The notes below the pieces were generated by a model. That model saw only the letters and a program-made list of their open reading frames with translations. It had not been told where the DNA came from and made no database searches. 64,000 bases of DNA. Origin: Catenibacillus scindens (GTDB lineage Bacteria > Bacillota > Clostridia > Lachnospirales > Lachnospiraceae). Each line of letters opens with the position of its first letter. Position 1 is the first letter of the stretch. Both the position numbers and the translations under genes were made by a program. The DNA lies in assembly GCF_014202115.1 (NCBI RefSeq), contig NZ_JACHFW010000001.1:248001-312000 (forward strand), written 5' to 3'. Of the stretch, positions 1 to 9,477 are shown one piece after another.

Positions 1-494
1 ACAGTAAAACAGATCCTTCCCGTAGTCAGAATTCTCTTGAGATGAGCTACCGCGTCTTTATAGCTGACGCCCGCATCTCTCATCCGGGCCGCCTCAAGGA
101 CATACAGGCCCTCATCCACTGTACACATCTTGCTCTCAATAACTTTAATATGCGCCTTGGGGTAAGTCTCCAGCAATATATCCCTGGCCGTCTTCGCCGA
201 CTGATGGGAACCGCTCAGTTTACCGGACATACAGATGCATATAATCCCCTTTCCCTCTTTGACCACCGGCGTAAAGGCGTCCACATAATCCTGGACGCTT
301 GGCAGTGAGGTTTTGGGAAAGGCATTTTCTTCAATCATTCTTGTATAATAATCCGTAGTATCCACTTCCAGCTTTTCTTTCCTGTATGTTTCTCCATCAA
401 AGGAAACATAAAAATATACCGGATGGATATTCCATTTCTTCATAAGATCCAGAGGAATATCACAGCCGCTGTCTGCAAAAATCTCATATAACAT
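1..494 (-). CDS. DegV family fatty-acid-binding protein, C-terminus cut by window edge
   Basis: Reading the minus strand from the ATG at 494 gives an open frame of about 164 codons running off the window start. The N-terminus (MLYEIFADSGCDIP) has the DegV-type opening Asp-Ser. A TSLPS motif lies at residues 62-66 and SGKLSGSHQSA at 90-100; both are hallmarks of the DegV fold, which binds a fatty acid between two lobes. Family knowledge links such proteins (FakB in Firmicutes) to presenting fatty acids to the FakA kinase for phospholipid synthesis, but many paralogs have no assigned role. No kinase subunit is in the window. The family is clear; the substrate is not. About 115-120 C-terminal residues are missing because of the window edge, not because the gene is broken. 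Confidence 0.9.
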   Translation of the reverse strand, partial: MLYEIFADSGCDIPLDLMKKWNIHPVYFYVSFDGETYRKEKLEVDTTDYYTRMIEENAFPKTSLPSVQDYVDAFTPVVKEGKGIICICMSGKLSGSHQSAKTARDILLETYPKAHIKVIESKMCTVDEGLYVLEAARMRDAGVSYKDAVAHLKRILTTGRICFT

Positions 495-632
495 AATAGC
501 CTCCAAATTGAAATGGTCTCTGACGGCAGCAAAAGCGCTATGGCGCAATCACAAAAAAGCGTCCGCACAGCCGCCAGAAAAACACCATGCAATCGCATAC
601 ATAGTTTCAAATACTACTTATGCTTTTGAGCT

Positions 633-641
633 ATTATATCA
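633..641 (-). promoter_or_regulatory. Extended -10 promoter element of the degV-like gene
   Basis: On the minus strand this reads TGATATAAT, an extended -10 (TGnTATAAT) about 140 bp upstream of the ATG at 494. No good -35 is visible 17 bp upstream (TAGGAT), which fits an extended -10 promoter. The rest of 495-684 shows nothing else I can name. Confidence 0.4.
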
Positions 642-684
642 CAATATACCGCTAAATCCTAGCCCTATTTTACCCGATCTCATT

Positions 685-1800
685 TCAGAGATGACTTTTT
701 TTATGGCCCTCGGACAAAAACTGCCTGCTGACACCGATTTTTGGCTTCCCTATCTGCGCATTAGATCTTCCCCGATTAGCCCACCGGCCCACATAATACA
801 TCCAATCATTACAGCTTTCCATAAAACTGTCCGTATGTCTGGATGGAAATGTCTCCACGCTGTCGGCCATGATCGCGGCCACGTCCCCGATCCCGGCGTC
901 CTCTTCCACTACCCGATACACAATATAATTCAGCAGTGTCCGGGCGTCCTCTTCGCCGGCCGTAAATTTTTTGATATTTTTTTCCATAGCTTTAAAACGG
1001 GGATCATTTTCATCCACAATAGTATCTTTATAAACTTCAATCTGATCATAGGATGGGGAAAAATAATCGTTTTCTCTGGCCTGGCGGAGAATCCTGCGGT
1101 ATTCCATGCGATTTTCAAGATCTGCGGATATGACATACTCTTTATCCTGCCATACCCCGTCTTCCGTATCCAACAGATTGTCAAGGACATAGCCTGCGGT
1201 TTCCTTTATGTCATCCCATTGATCAAATTCTTTTGCCACATATTGTATGATTTTTTCCTTCTCAGTCACCCCGAAGATGTTTACAAAAGCGTGCAACGTC
1301 AGCCGGACAAAATGGATAAATGACAGGTTGACCTTTTCCTGCTCATCTGTCAGAAGCCTTTTGAACATATCCATAATGGTTTTGGGGATCACCGGCACCA
1401 CGTGCCCCTCATTGTCCATAAAGAAAAATCCCCAGCCTTTCTCCACCAGTTCCGTCCACATCAACAGCATATCTTCCCCAGTCATGTTTTCGCCGGCTTC
1501 ATATTTCGCAAACAGCTTAAATACCTGAGGGGCCATGTACTCTTTATTAGTTCCAAAAGTTTTCTCGATGACTTCCTTCGTCATCGCCTCTTTTCCAGGT
1601 CTGTCCACATTTTCCGGCGCCATATTCCACGTTTCCATGATCCAGTCAAGGAGGGACTCCGGCGCCGTATGGAGAATGGTGTCCAGATCATCAGACGCCT
1701 CCCCCCGTATGACATATTTTTCCATCTCTTCTCCCAGTCTTACCCACTGTTTTATATTGTCTTCCAATCCAAATATATTATTTTCCCATGAAAAATCCAA
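685..1800 (-). CDS. Hypothetical protein, TTG start
   Basis: This encodes 371 residues that I do not recognise. The start chosen is the TTG at 1800 (LDFSWENNIFG) because AAAGGGGG sits 8 bases upstream. The in-frame ATG at 1848 has no ribosome site, and the open frame upstream of it looks non-coding. The protein is acidic and mostly helical, with no signal peptide or membrane segment. The tail is basic (GHKKSHL) and follows an aromatic, Gly/Arg-rich stretch (MYYVGRWANRG). The position near the C-terminus is reminiscent of proteins ending in a SEC-C zinc knuckle, but the Cys/His ligands are absent, so I make no such claim. It lies between two unrelated transcription units on the same strand. 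It is coding with good confidence; the function is unknown. Confidence 0.75.
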   Translation of the reverse strand: MDFSWENNIFGLEDNIKQWVRLGEEMEKYVIRGEASDDLDTILHTAPESLLDWIMETWNMAPENVDRPGKEAMTKEVIEKTFGTNKEYMAPQVFKLFAKYEAGENMTGEDMLLMWTELVEKGWGFFFMDNEGHVVPVIPKTIMDMFKRLLTDEQEKVNLSFIHFVRLTLHAFVNIFGVTEKEKIIQYVAKEFDQWDDIKETAGYVLDNLLDTEDGVWQDKEYVISADLENRMEYRRILRQARENDYFSPSYDQIEVYKDTIVDENDPRFKAMEKNIKKFTAGEEDARTLLNYIVYRVVEEDAGIGDVAAIMADSVETFPSRHTDSFMESCNDWMYYVGRWANRGRSNAQIGKPKIGVSRQFLSEGHKKSHL

Positions 1801-1944
1801 AGCAAATACCCCCTTTTCTTTCGTGTATCTGATCTTAGCATATACCATTTTTAAGATTGTGGCAACCGGTTTATATACGCTTGCCAACAGGCAGGCAAAA
1901 AATAGCGGACAGCAGTTTTTTATATGCTGTCCGCCATTTTTATA

Positions 1945-2780
1945 TTATTTATTAATCACCTGTCCACGCTGAACTTTTCCGAAATTGATGAAAGCTACAG
2001 GGGTATCGCTGGCAGGCTCAGTTACTATGATCATAGTCTGCATGGAAAGTCCGGCTTTTTCCACCACATCCAGATCTACACGGACTACAGGCTCTCCGGC
2101 CCGCACTGTGTCTCCCTGCTTTTTAAGAACGTGGAAGCCCTTGCCTTCAAGGCTTACGGTGTCAATGCCGATATGGACCAGCAGACCGGTGCCGCGCTGA
2201 TCAGGCTGATAAACTGAGGATATACTAAGATACCGCCCAGAGCCATAGCTACAAACTGATTGCACTTAAACCGCTTGGCGGCGCTGGCCGCAAGTAAGAT
2301 CGGCAGGAAGTAGAAAGCCGCGTCCGCGAAAGTGTTAAGGATGGTATAGGTCTGTGTTGTTGTGTCCAGCACGCCCACAGCCACCAGCAGAGCCATAATC
2401 GCCTTTAAAAGACCAGCTCCGGTAATGGCCGGGATAATCGGCTGGAACATACTGGCGATAGCTTCCAGCACAGAACTGAGCTTTGACTTATTTTTATCCG
2501 CCGGACCGTCGTCCTCCACAGGCTTCTGGGCGTCAAAGCCGCCCACAGCAACCACTTCCTGGTAAACCTGGGGCACATCCGGGCCAATGACTACCTGATA
2601 CTGTCCTCCGGCGTTGACCACAGACAGTACGCCTTTAATCTTTTTTACAGCTTCCGTGTCCGCCTTGCCCTCATCTTTCAGGCGGAATCTCAGGCGGGTG
2701 GCGCAGTGTACCACACTGCTCACATTTTCTTTCCCGCCGATATTTTTCAATATTTCTGTCGCTAACGCTTTATTATCCAT
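1945..2780 (-). pseudogene. bglP: Beta-glucoside PTS permease EIIBCA, internal out-of-frame deletion
   Basis: From the ATG at 2780 (AGGGAGGT 8 bases upstream) the frame encodes an intact EIIB domain with the phospho-cysteine motif (VVHCATRLRFRL). The first ~100 residues of EIIC follow, down to ILVYPQFISLIS. Near 2200 the reading jumps into another frame that encodes the last ~78 residues of a glucose-type EIIA, including the active-site histidine in LVHIGIDTV. About 240 EIIC residues and half of EIIA are missing and the two parts are out of frame, so no working permease can be made. A complete EIIBCA of this family is about 620-650 residues. It lies 19 bp downstream of the GH1 phospho-glucosidase gene and must once have been its transporter. 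A sequencing or assembly collapse is the alternative explanation. Confidence 0.85.
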
Positions 2781-2799
2781 ACGCGTCAACCTCCCTCAA

Positions 2800-4257
<1,458 letters not shown>

Positions 4258-4262
4258 TTATG

Positions 4263-4283
4263 TAACATTATTTCCTAATGTTA
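4263..4283. promoter_or_regulatory. Candidate LacI-family operator
   Basis: A perfect 8-bp inverted repeat with a 5-base spacer, TAACATTA-N5-TAATGTTA, lies 20 bp upstream of the GH1 start, just before its ribosome site. An adjacent divergent lacI-type gene makes it a natural operator for repressing the beta-glucoside genes. The symmetry is seen; the binding is inferred. Classical LacI-family operators have a central CG step, which this one lacks. Confidence 0.45.
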
Positions 4284-4470
4284 TGTATTTATTACACTAA
4301 TTTATGTATCATATTTACACACAGAAATGCAATACTTTTATCCTCACTTTTTTATTTTCAGCATTTTATACATTTTTATACCATCAGAAATGTGCAATTT
4401 TTCGGACGTACATTTATGGTCATCCCCGAGCCGCGGCACTATCGGCTCTTGTTGTAACAATATATCATTT

Positions 4471-4499
4471 TTGACTTTATTTTTTCATATATTTATGAT
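4471..4499 (+). promoter_or_regulatory. Promoter of the lacI-type regulator
   Basis: TTGACT at 4471-4476, a 17-bp spacer, then TATGAT at 4494-4499 form a near-consensus vegetative promoter 46 bp upstream of the regulator ATG. Just upstream, GAGCCG (4428-4433) and CGGCTC (4443-4448) form a 6-bp inverted repeat that could be an upstream operator or a weak hairpin. The remaining intergenic DNA (4284-4427) is AT-rich and shows nothing else I can assign. Confidence 0.7.
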
Positions 4500-4545
4500 A
4501 GGATGTTTCATAAAGACAGATAAAAAAGGGAATTGAGGTCACTGT

Positions 4546-5547
4546 ATGAGAAAAAAAGATATAAATATTCGATTTATCGCAGAAAAATGCGGCGTGTCTA
4601 CCGCCACCGTCTCCCGAGTACTCAATGAAGATGCGCGTGTCTCCAAAGACACCCGCAAGAAAGTTCTGAACGCTATTGACGTCTACGGCTATAATTTATC
4701 CGCCGCAGCCCGGCCCAAAGTCCACAAAGTGGGGGTGATCATGCGCATTAACAATCCAGACTACAACACGGGACTGCTCCGGTCCATCTCTGACTATTTT
4801 TTTGCCCGGTCCATACAGGTCATTGCCTGCAACTCGGAACGGGATTATTCCCGTATCCCTGAGACTTTAGATACACTTTATGATTCCGGAGTTATGGGTG
4901 TCATTCTCATCCGCTGCCCTTATCTTGAGATAAAAGAACACCTTAATCCCCGTATTCCTCACGTCTGGCTGGACTGCAATGATTCGCCCGAAGACTGTCC
5001 GAATATTTGCTGCACCCAGAGCGACCACTATACTTCCGGGCAGATTGCCGCCCTGGAACTCCTTAATCACGGCTGCACCCGCCCCATCCTCATCAACGGC
5101 ATTGAGCGCAGTCACCGCACCTTTGAGCGTAATCAGGGTTTTATATCAGAATATGAAAAAAAAGGAATCCACCTGGAAGAGAACCATTTTCTCTATCTTC
5201 CAAGCATCAAGGATGCTTTTTCAGAAAGTCAGGATATTGTCCGCTATCTTCTGACCAAAAACTTCCCTTTTGACGGAGTCTTCGCAGTCAGCGACTGGAG
5301 GGCCCTTGGCGCTTACATGGGCGTAAAAAGCATGGGAAAAAGTATCCCAAAGGATATTAAAATTATCGGATTTGACGGCATCTCCCTGGCTTCCCGCAGT
5401 GTTTTAAATATCACCTGCGTCCAGCAAAATGTCAGCCAGCTTGCCTATAGTGCCTGCCGGCAGCTTGAATGTCTCATAGACGGACAGACCGTAAAAAATA
5501 AACACGTCATTGTTCCTACAGGTATACTGCCGGGACAGACAATTTAA
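4546..5547 (+). CDS. LacI family transcriptional regulator
   Basis: This is a 333-residue one-component regulator. Residues 5-30 form the LacI helix-turn-helix (IRFIAEKCGVSTATVSRVLN), followed by the hinge helix region. From about residue 60 comes a periplasmic-binding-protein-like effector domain with the family motifs GVIMRI and IIGFDG. The ATG is preceded by GAGGT at a usable distance and by a strong promoter. It diverges from the GH1/PTS unit, with a palindrome in the shared region, so it most likely represses beta-glucoside use until a sugar or sugar phosphate binds. The effector cannot be told from sequence. Confidence 0.92.
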   Translation: MRKKDINIRFIAEKCGVSTATVSRVLNEDARVSKDTRKKVLNAIDVYGYNLSAAARPKVHKVGVIMRINNPDYNTGLLRSISDYFFARSIQVIACNSERDYSRIPETLDTLYDSGVMGVILIRCPYLEIKEHLNPRIPHVWLDCNDSPEDCPNICCTQSDHYTSGQIAALELLNHGCTRPILINGIERSHRTFERNQGFISEYEKKGIHLEENHFLYLPSIKDAFSESQDIVRYLLTKNFPFDGVFAVSDWRALGAYMGVKSMGKSIPKDIKIIGFDGISLASRSVLNITCVQQNVSQLAYSACRQLECLIDGQTVKNKHVIVPTGILPGQTI

Positions 5548-5560
5548 TTGCACAGCAGAA

Positions 5561-5617
5561 GACAGGCGGCCGCGCCGGGAAGTGACGCAGCCGCCTGTCT
5601 GTATTTTTACTGTTTTT
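5561..5617 (+). terminator. Rho-independent terminator after lacI-type gene
   Basis: GACAGGCGGC (5561-5570) pairs perfectly with GCCGCCTGTC (5590-5599), followed by a T-rich tail. It ends the regulator transcript 13 bp after its stop. Confidence 0.8.
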
Positions 5618-5620
5618 ATG

Positions 5621-5857
5621 TCATTCTTCTGTCTCCCCGGTCATTGGCGCTGTGTCTGATGACGCGGCACTTTCTGATGTCTGCAGGCCATTTTCAGCAA
5701 TCCATGCGTCTAACTGTTCCTGAACACCGGCAACCAATGTCGGCATACCGCTGGCATCTAACTTATTCCGGAAATCTTCCAGCATTCCTTCCGGGAAACT
5801 GATGGTGCCATTGTCATTTTTAACATATGGATAAGACTGACATCTCTGATTTTCCAT
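5621..5857 (-). pseudogene. Remnant of a second DUF3502-type solute-binding protein gene
   Basis: The 78-codon frame is a condensed copy of two parts of the binding protein encoded at 9478-11061. YVKNDNGTISFPEG matches its YIKNEDGTISLPEG. After a loss of about 95 residues, DFRNKLDASGM and VQEQLDAWIAEN match FREKLDNSGM and VQEQLDAWIAQN near its C-terminus. There is no signal peptide and no convincing ribosome site. The extra tail (QTSESAASSDTAPMTGETEE) resembles a low-complexity linker. The upstream DNA at 5880-5935 also matches the leader of the intact gene. I read it as the leftover of a duplicated binding-protein gene after a large internal deletion. Confidence 0.75.
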
Positions 5858-5879
5858 ACTTTCCAGTCTATATTTTTAT

Positions 5880-5935
5880 TAGACGCATTATATTCTGGTT
5901 TCACTAAAGAAACTACGTCCCCCTATTCCCCTCGT
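5880..5935 (-). repeat. Degenerate copy of the leader found upstream of the intact binding-protein gene
   Basis: This stretch aligns by eye with 11145-11205: AGACGCATTATATTCTG against AGACACATCATAGTCTA, and ACTACGTCC against ACAACGTCA. On the minus strand both can be translated in the same frame with conservative changes (DVV..VK..YN.S.KN against DVV..MK..YD.S.KN). That suggests shared descent from a coding end of an upstream gene or a leader peptide. 5936-6081 holds nothing else I can assign. Confidence 0.45.
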
Positions 5936-6081
5936 ATAGTAAACTTCTAAGAATTCTCCCCCTCATCCCAATTCCCATCTATACAGTTGATAGTTACATT
6001 TCCATATAGATGAATCCTATGGTATGAAATCAGATAGCGTCTGATAGCCTAAGGCACTGCCGACTCCCCATACCGTCTATT

Positions 6082-6183
6082 TATAGTAAATGACAAAATT
6101 ATTCTTACTTTGCCTAAATGTCATAATAGCATTAACAAATCGTATTGTTCATTAAAGTAAAGATATTAAAGTCGTTTACTATA
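6082..6183. repeat. Small palindrome-ended element, type D
   Basis: A 102-bp segment is bounded by TATAGTAAATGAC on the left and GTCGTTTACTATA on the right, 12 of 13 bases complementary. The same right end occurs at 29525-29537 beside another gene end. The right end overlaps the last five codons and stop of the esterase gene. A MITE-like insertion or a terminator-type repeat are both possible. Confidence 0.45.
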
Positions 6184-6993
6184 TTTTTCAGAGCTTTTTT
6201 CGCCGGAAGATAGCCACTGAAGAGCTTTTTCAATATTTCTGTTCCAGAAATTCCATTCATGGCCGCCCTCATCCTCATAATAGGTAAGGCTTGCGCCATG
6301 GTCTTCCAGGAATTTTTTGAATTTTCTGTTTTTTCCCAGCAGAAAATCATCTTTGCCTACAGCCATAAAAATATCTGTCGGCTGCTGATTTTTTAAAAAT
6401 AATGTCTCTATATCCATGTCACTTCCCGGAAGTTTCGATACGTCGCCGCCAAAAATCCGATTGTAATAACTTCTTTTTGAAAAATTCACCTCAGCTTCTT
6501 CTGTAGAATTTATAGCATCTTCCATAATCAGAGCGCTGGAAAGAGCAATAATCTTGCTGAACGTGTGACTGTACCTCAGTCCATTACGCAATGCCCCGTA
6601 TCCTCCCATGGAAAGACCTCCGATATATGTATCTTCCCGCCGGTCTGATAAAGGGAAGAAGGCTCTGGTCATTGCGACAAGCTCCTCTCCGATAAATCTT
6701 CCCCAGCACTCACAGGGATTGTTATCCACATAAAAATTATTCTGTCCATCCGGCATGATCACAGCCAGACGATGCTCTCTGGCAAATTCCGTAATCTGGG
6801 TGCCGTAAATCCAGTCTCTGTCGTCTCCTGTAATTCCATGGAGAAGATATAATGTGGGCAGCGGATGCACGTCTGTAAATGGATATTCATTTTTATTCAT
6901 AAAAAAGTCATAATCCTCAAAGGGGATCACTGCCGTAAAAGTCACATAACGTCCCAGAGCCGGAGATAAATATCTTGTTGTCGTTATCGCCAT
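6166..6993 (-). CDS. Alpha/beta-hydrolase esterase (tributyrin esterase / acetyl-esterase-like)
   Basis: This is a 275-residue putative-esterase-family hydrolase (Esterase D fold). The start is the ATG at 6993 because GGAGG lies 8 bases upstream; the in-frame TTG further up lies inside that ribosome site. The catalytic triad is Ser128 in GGLSMGGYG, an Asp at 215/216 in GKDDFLL, and His245 in GGHEWNFW. The oxyanion segment LLHGITGDDRDW is typical. The family includes acetyl-xylan and feruloyl esterases and short-chain esterases. Placed 19 bp after a GH2 enzyme, it probably removes acyl groups from the same glycan. It has no signal peptide, so it acts in the cytoplasm. The last residues YSKRL and the stop lie inside repeat element D, so the original C-terminus may have been replaced. 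Confidence 0.9.
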   Translation of the reverse strand: MAITTTRYLSPALGRYVTFTAVIPFEDYDFFMNKNEYPFTDVHPLPTLYLLHGITGDDRDWIYGTQITEFAREHRLAVIMPDGQNNFYVDNNPCECWGRFIGEELVAMTRAFFPLSDRREDTYIGGLSMGGYGALRNGLRYSHTFSKIIALSSALIMEDAINSTEEAEVNFSKRSYYNRIFGGDVSKLPGSDMDIETLFLKNQQPTDIFMAVGKDDFLLGKNRKFKKFLEDHGASLTYYEDEGGHEWNFWNRNIEKALQWLSSGEKSSEKYSKRL

Positions 6994-7012
6994 CTTTGTT
7001 TCCTCCAATATT

Positions 7013-9463
7013 TTATACCGTACACTCTGTCTTTAATCCGTTTTCCCCCGCAATCTCAACAACGACTGTGTCCCTGGGGGACTTCTTTTTTATAATCGCC
7101 AGAGCTCTCCCATGGAAGGTCTCTGTACAAGTTCCATTAAAATTATATAAAGGCTTCGGATTTCCGCTGCCAAATCCCATAAGAACACCGCCGCTGACCC
7201 GGGCGCTGATTTTCCATGCAGCGTCGGAAGCCACTGTGCCAGAGCCGTCGCAAATTTTAATATCCACGTAGACAAGCTCACCGCCGTCATCTTTTCCGGG
7301 CAGGCCAGGTTCCGGTTCAAGAACAATGTTTCGCTCCTTTTTTGCGGTTTGCAGGGTAAAGCGTCCGATCTCCTCATGATCTTTGTAGGCAATAGCGCAA
7401 ATTTCCCCCGGTTCATAGACTGTTTCAAACAGCGCGCGCCATCCCGCCGGCGCCCCTGCCGGCATCCGCCCCAGACTTTTGTTATTGACCAGCAGCTCTG
7501 TTTCGTCTCCGGGGGCATAGACTTCGACCCGAACCGGCATACCTTCACAGCCGTCCCATGTCCAGCCGCTGACGCCGTCGGTTAATGCCCATGGGGTTTT
7601 ATGGCATACTCTTCCAAAATTCTCCGGATTCTGTACGGCGATATAGGGATCTGTCCTCAGTCCGAAAACGATTTCCCTGAAATATGAGGCCGGGCGCCTA
7701 AATCCGGTAATATCAATATCTCCCTGATAGGAAATCTGAGCTGGGAAATCTGAGGCAAAACCGCCCTTTTCATCGTCATAGGCCACAATTCCCCCACCGG
7801 CTTCTCCAAGATAATCCCAGCCGGTCCATGTAAAATCTCCGATAATCTGAGCATGTTTTTCCACCACAGGCCATATAGAGGCAATGGCCGGAGGACATGT
7901 CTCACTTCCAACAATAATCCTGTCCGGATAAGTCTCACAGTCTTTCTCATATCGGGTTTCCATATAATTATATCCGGCAATATCTGTCAGGGCAAAGGCC
8001 TTTTCCAGTCTTTCAGTGATCACCGGGTGATTAACAACTTCCCGCATATGGCTTTGCATCAGGGTCATAAAATCATTAACATTCCCCTGTGAAGCGTTTG
8101 CCGGCTGTCCAAGAATACTCTCTGTAATTTCCTGAACTTTATCTCCGGCAATAAAGGCCCCGTTGACAGCCGCCAGTGTAAAACGAGATGGGTCCAGGGC
8201 TTTAACCTTGTTCTGGAGCATCTGACATACTTTCTGCCCCTGGGTCAGGCCAATCTCGGAAATCTCATTGCCGAGAGAATACATAACTACCGACGGATGA
8301 TTATAATCTTTCCGGATCATGGCTTCCACATCCTGTTCCCAGCAGTGTTCAAAAAACAGGCCGTAGTCATAGCTGGTTTTGCTCCGGCTCCACATATCAA
8401 AAGCCTCGTCCATGACATACATGCCTTCCCGATCGCAGGCCCGAAGCATTGCCGAAGCCATAGGGTGATGGGCCATGCGCACTGCGTTAAATCCGGCTTT
8501 TTTCAGCATACGGATCTGGCGGAACTGGGCCTGTTCAAAAGTTGCCCCGCCCAAAAGCCCGCTGTCATGGTGGATACATGCGCCTCGCAGCTTCACCGGA
8601 ACTTTGTTGACACAAAACCCGTCAATGGCGTCTACTGTGATTGTCCTCACTCCGAAAGTTTCCCTGGAAATATCCAGCTCATCCTCATCTTCCCCATCTG
8701 TCTTACGGACAAGGCGGATAGTACATGTATACATATTGGGATGGTCACAGTCCCAGAGCATCGGCTCTTTAATGGCAAAACGATAGTTAAATTCACTTTC
8801 TTCATCTTCCAGGAGTGTCACCGGGAACTCGCCCCGGGCAGCTTTCCTGCCTGACGGATCATGAATGGTGATGTTAATATGAAAGTTTTCCGTCCGGGCC
8901 ATCCGGTTTTTTATGGTCATCCCGGCCACAACCACCGCTTTTTTTTGATCCGCATACTCTGTCGTCAGACGTATCTTGCCCGGAACAATATAGGCCTTTC
9001 CCCCTTCAAGGAACCACACATCCCTGTAAATACCGCTTCCGGAATACCACCGGCTGTTGGGCATAGCGCCGTTGCGCACAATCACCCTCAACTCATTGTC
9101 CCCGCCATAGTTGAGCCACGGGTCCAGCCGCACCAAAAAGGTTGTGTAGCCGTAGGGCATCTGTTTTGCCAGATGCCCATTGATATAGATAAAGCTGTTC
9201 ATATATATTCCGTCAAATTTTACTGCGATTGTCTGATCTTTCCATGATTGCGGCGCATAAAACATTTTGCTGTAAATATAGTCGCCTCCGTCCCGAAATC
9301 CTGTGTTTAACCCGTTTGGGCTGGCGCTGTATGCCTCGTGGATAAGCATTGCGTCATGGGGCACGGTGACAGACTCTGCATCGTCCGGCACAGACCACTC
9401 CAGGGCGAAAACATTTTTCTCAGGCCAGAATTTCCACCCATCATTCCATTTTATTTCCCTCAT
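7013..9463 (-). CDS. Glycoside hydrolase family 2 (beta-galactosidase-like) with DUF4982
   Basis: This is an 816-residue cytoplasmic GH2 enzyme. Residues 1-160 form the sugar-binding jelly roll, and an immunoglobulin-like domain follows to about 280. The TIM barrel carries acid/base Glu400 (SLGNEISEIG) and nucleophile Glu521 (VGSETCPP). After about 620 there are DUF4982 and a C-terminal Ig-like domain. The signature NAVRMAHHP is typical of the subgroup near beta-galactosidases and beta-glucuronidases; the glucuronidase-specific NxK motif was not seen. There is no signal peptide. It sits 14 bp downstream of a solute-binding lipoprotein and upstream of the esterase, so an acylated beta-galactoside or related oligosaccharide is the likely substrate. 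Confidence 0.92.
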   Translation of the reverse strand: MREIKWNDGWKFWPEKNVFALEWSVPDDAESVTVPHDAMLIHEAYSASPNGLNTGFRDGGDYIYSKMFYAPQSWKDQTIAVKFDGIYMNSFIYINGHLAKQMPYGYTTFLVRLDPWLNYGGDNELRVIVRNGAMPNSRWYSGSGIYRDVWFLEGGKAYIVPGKIRLTTEYADQKKAVVVAGMTIKNRMARTENFHINITIHDPSGRKAARGEFPVTLLEDEESEFNYRFAIKEPMLWDCDHPNMYTCTIRLVRKTDGEDEDELDISRETFGVRTITVDAIDGFCVNKVPVKLRGACIHHDSGLLGGATFEQAQFRQIRMLKKAGFNAVRMAHHPMASAMLRACDREGMYVMDEAFDMWSRSKTSYDYGLFFEHCWEQDVEAMIRKDYNHPSVVMYSLGNEISEIGLTQGQKVCQMLQNKVKALDPSRFTLAAVNGAFIAGDKVQEITESILGQPANASQGNVNDFMTLMQSHMREVVNHPVITERLEKAFALTDIAGYNYMETRYEKDCETYPDRIIVGSETCPPAIASIWPVVEKHAQIIGDFTWTGWDYLGEAGGGIVAYDDEKGGFASDFPAQISYQGDIDITGFRRPASYFREIVFGLRTDPYIAVQNPENFGRVCHKTPWALTDGVSGWTWDGCEGMPVRVEVYAPGDETELLVNNKSLGRMPAGAPAGWRALFETVYEPGEICAIAYKDHEEIGRFTLQTAKKERNIVLEPEPGLPGKDDGGELVYVDIKICDGSGTVASDAAWKISARVSGGVLMGFGSGNPKPLYNFNGTCTETFHGRALAIIKKKSPRDTVVVEIAGENGLKTECTV

Positions 9464-9477
9464 AATGCTTCCCCCGA

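Noticed and set aside
508-1972. Several plus-strand frames over the first hypothetical gene
   Set aside because: They are antisense to the 371-residue minus-strand frame, which has a strong ribosome site and normal composition.
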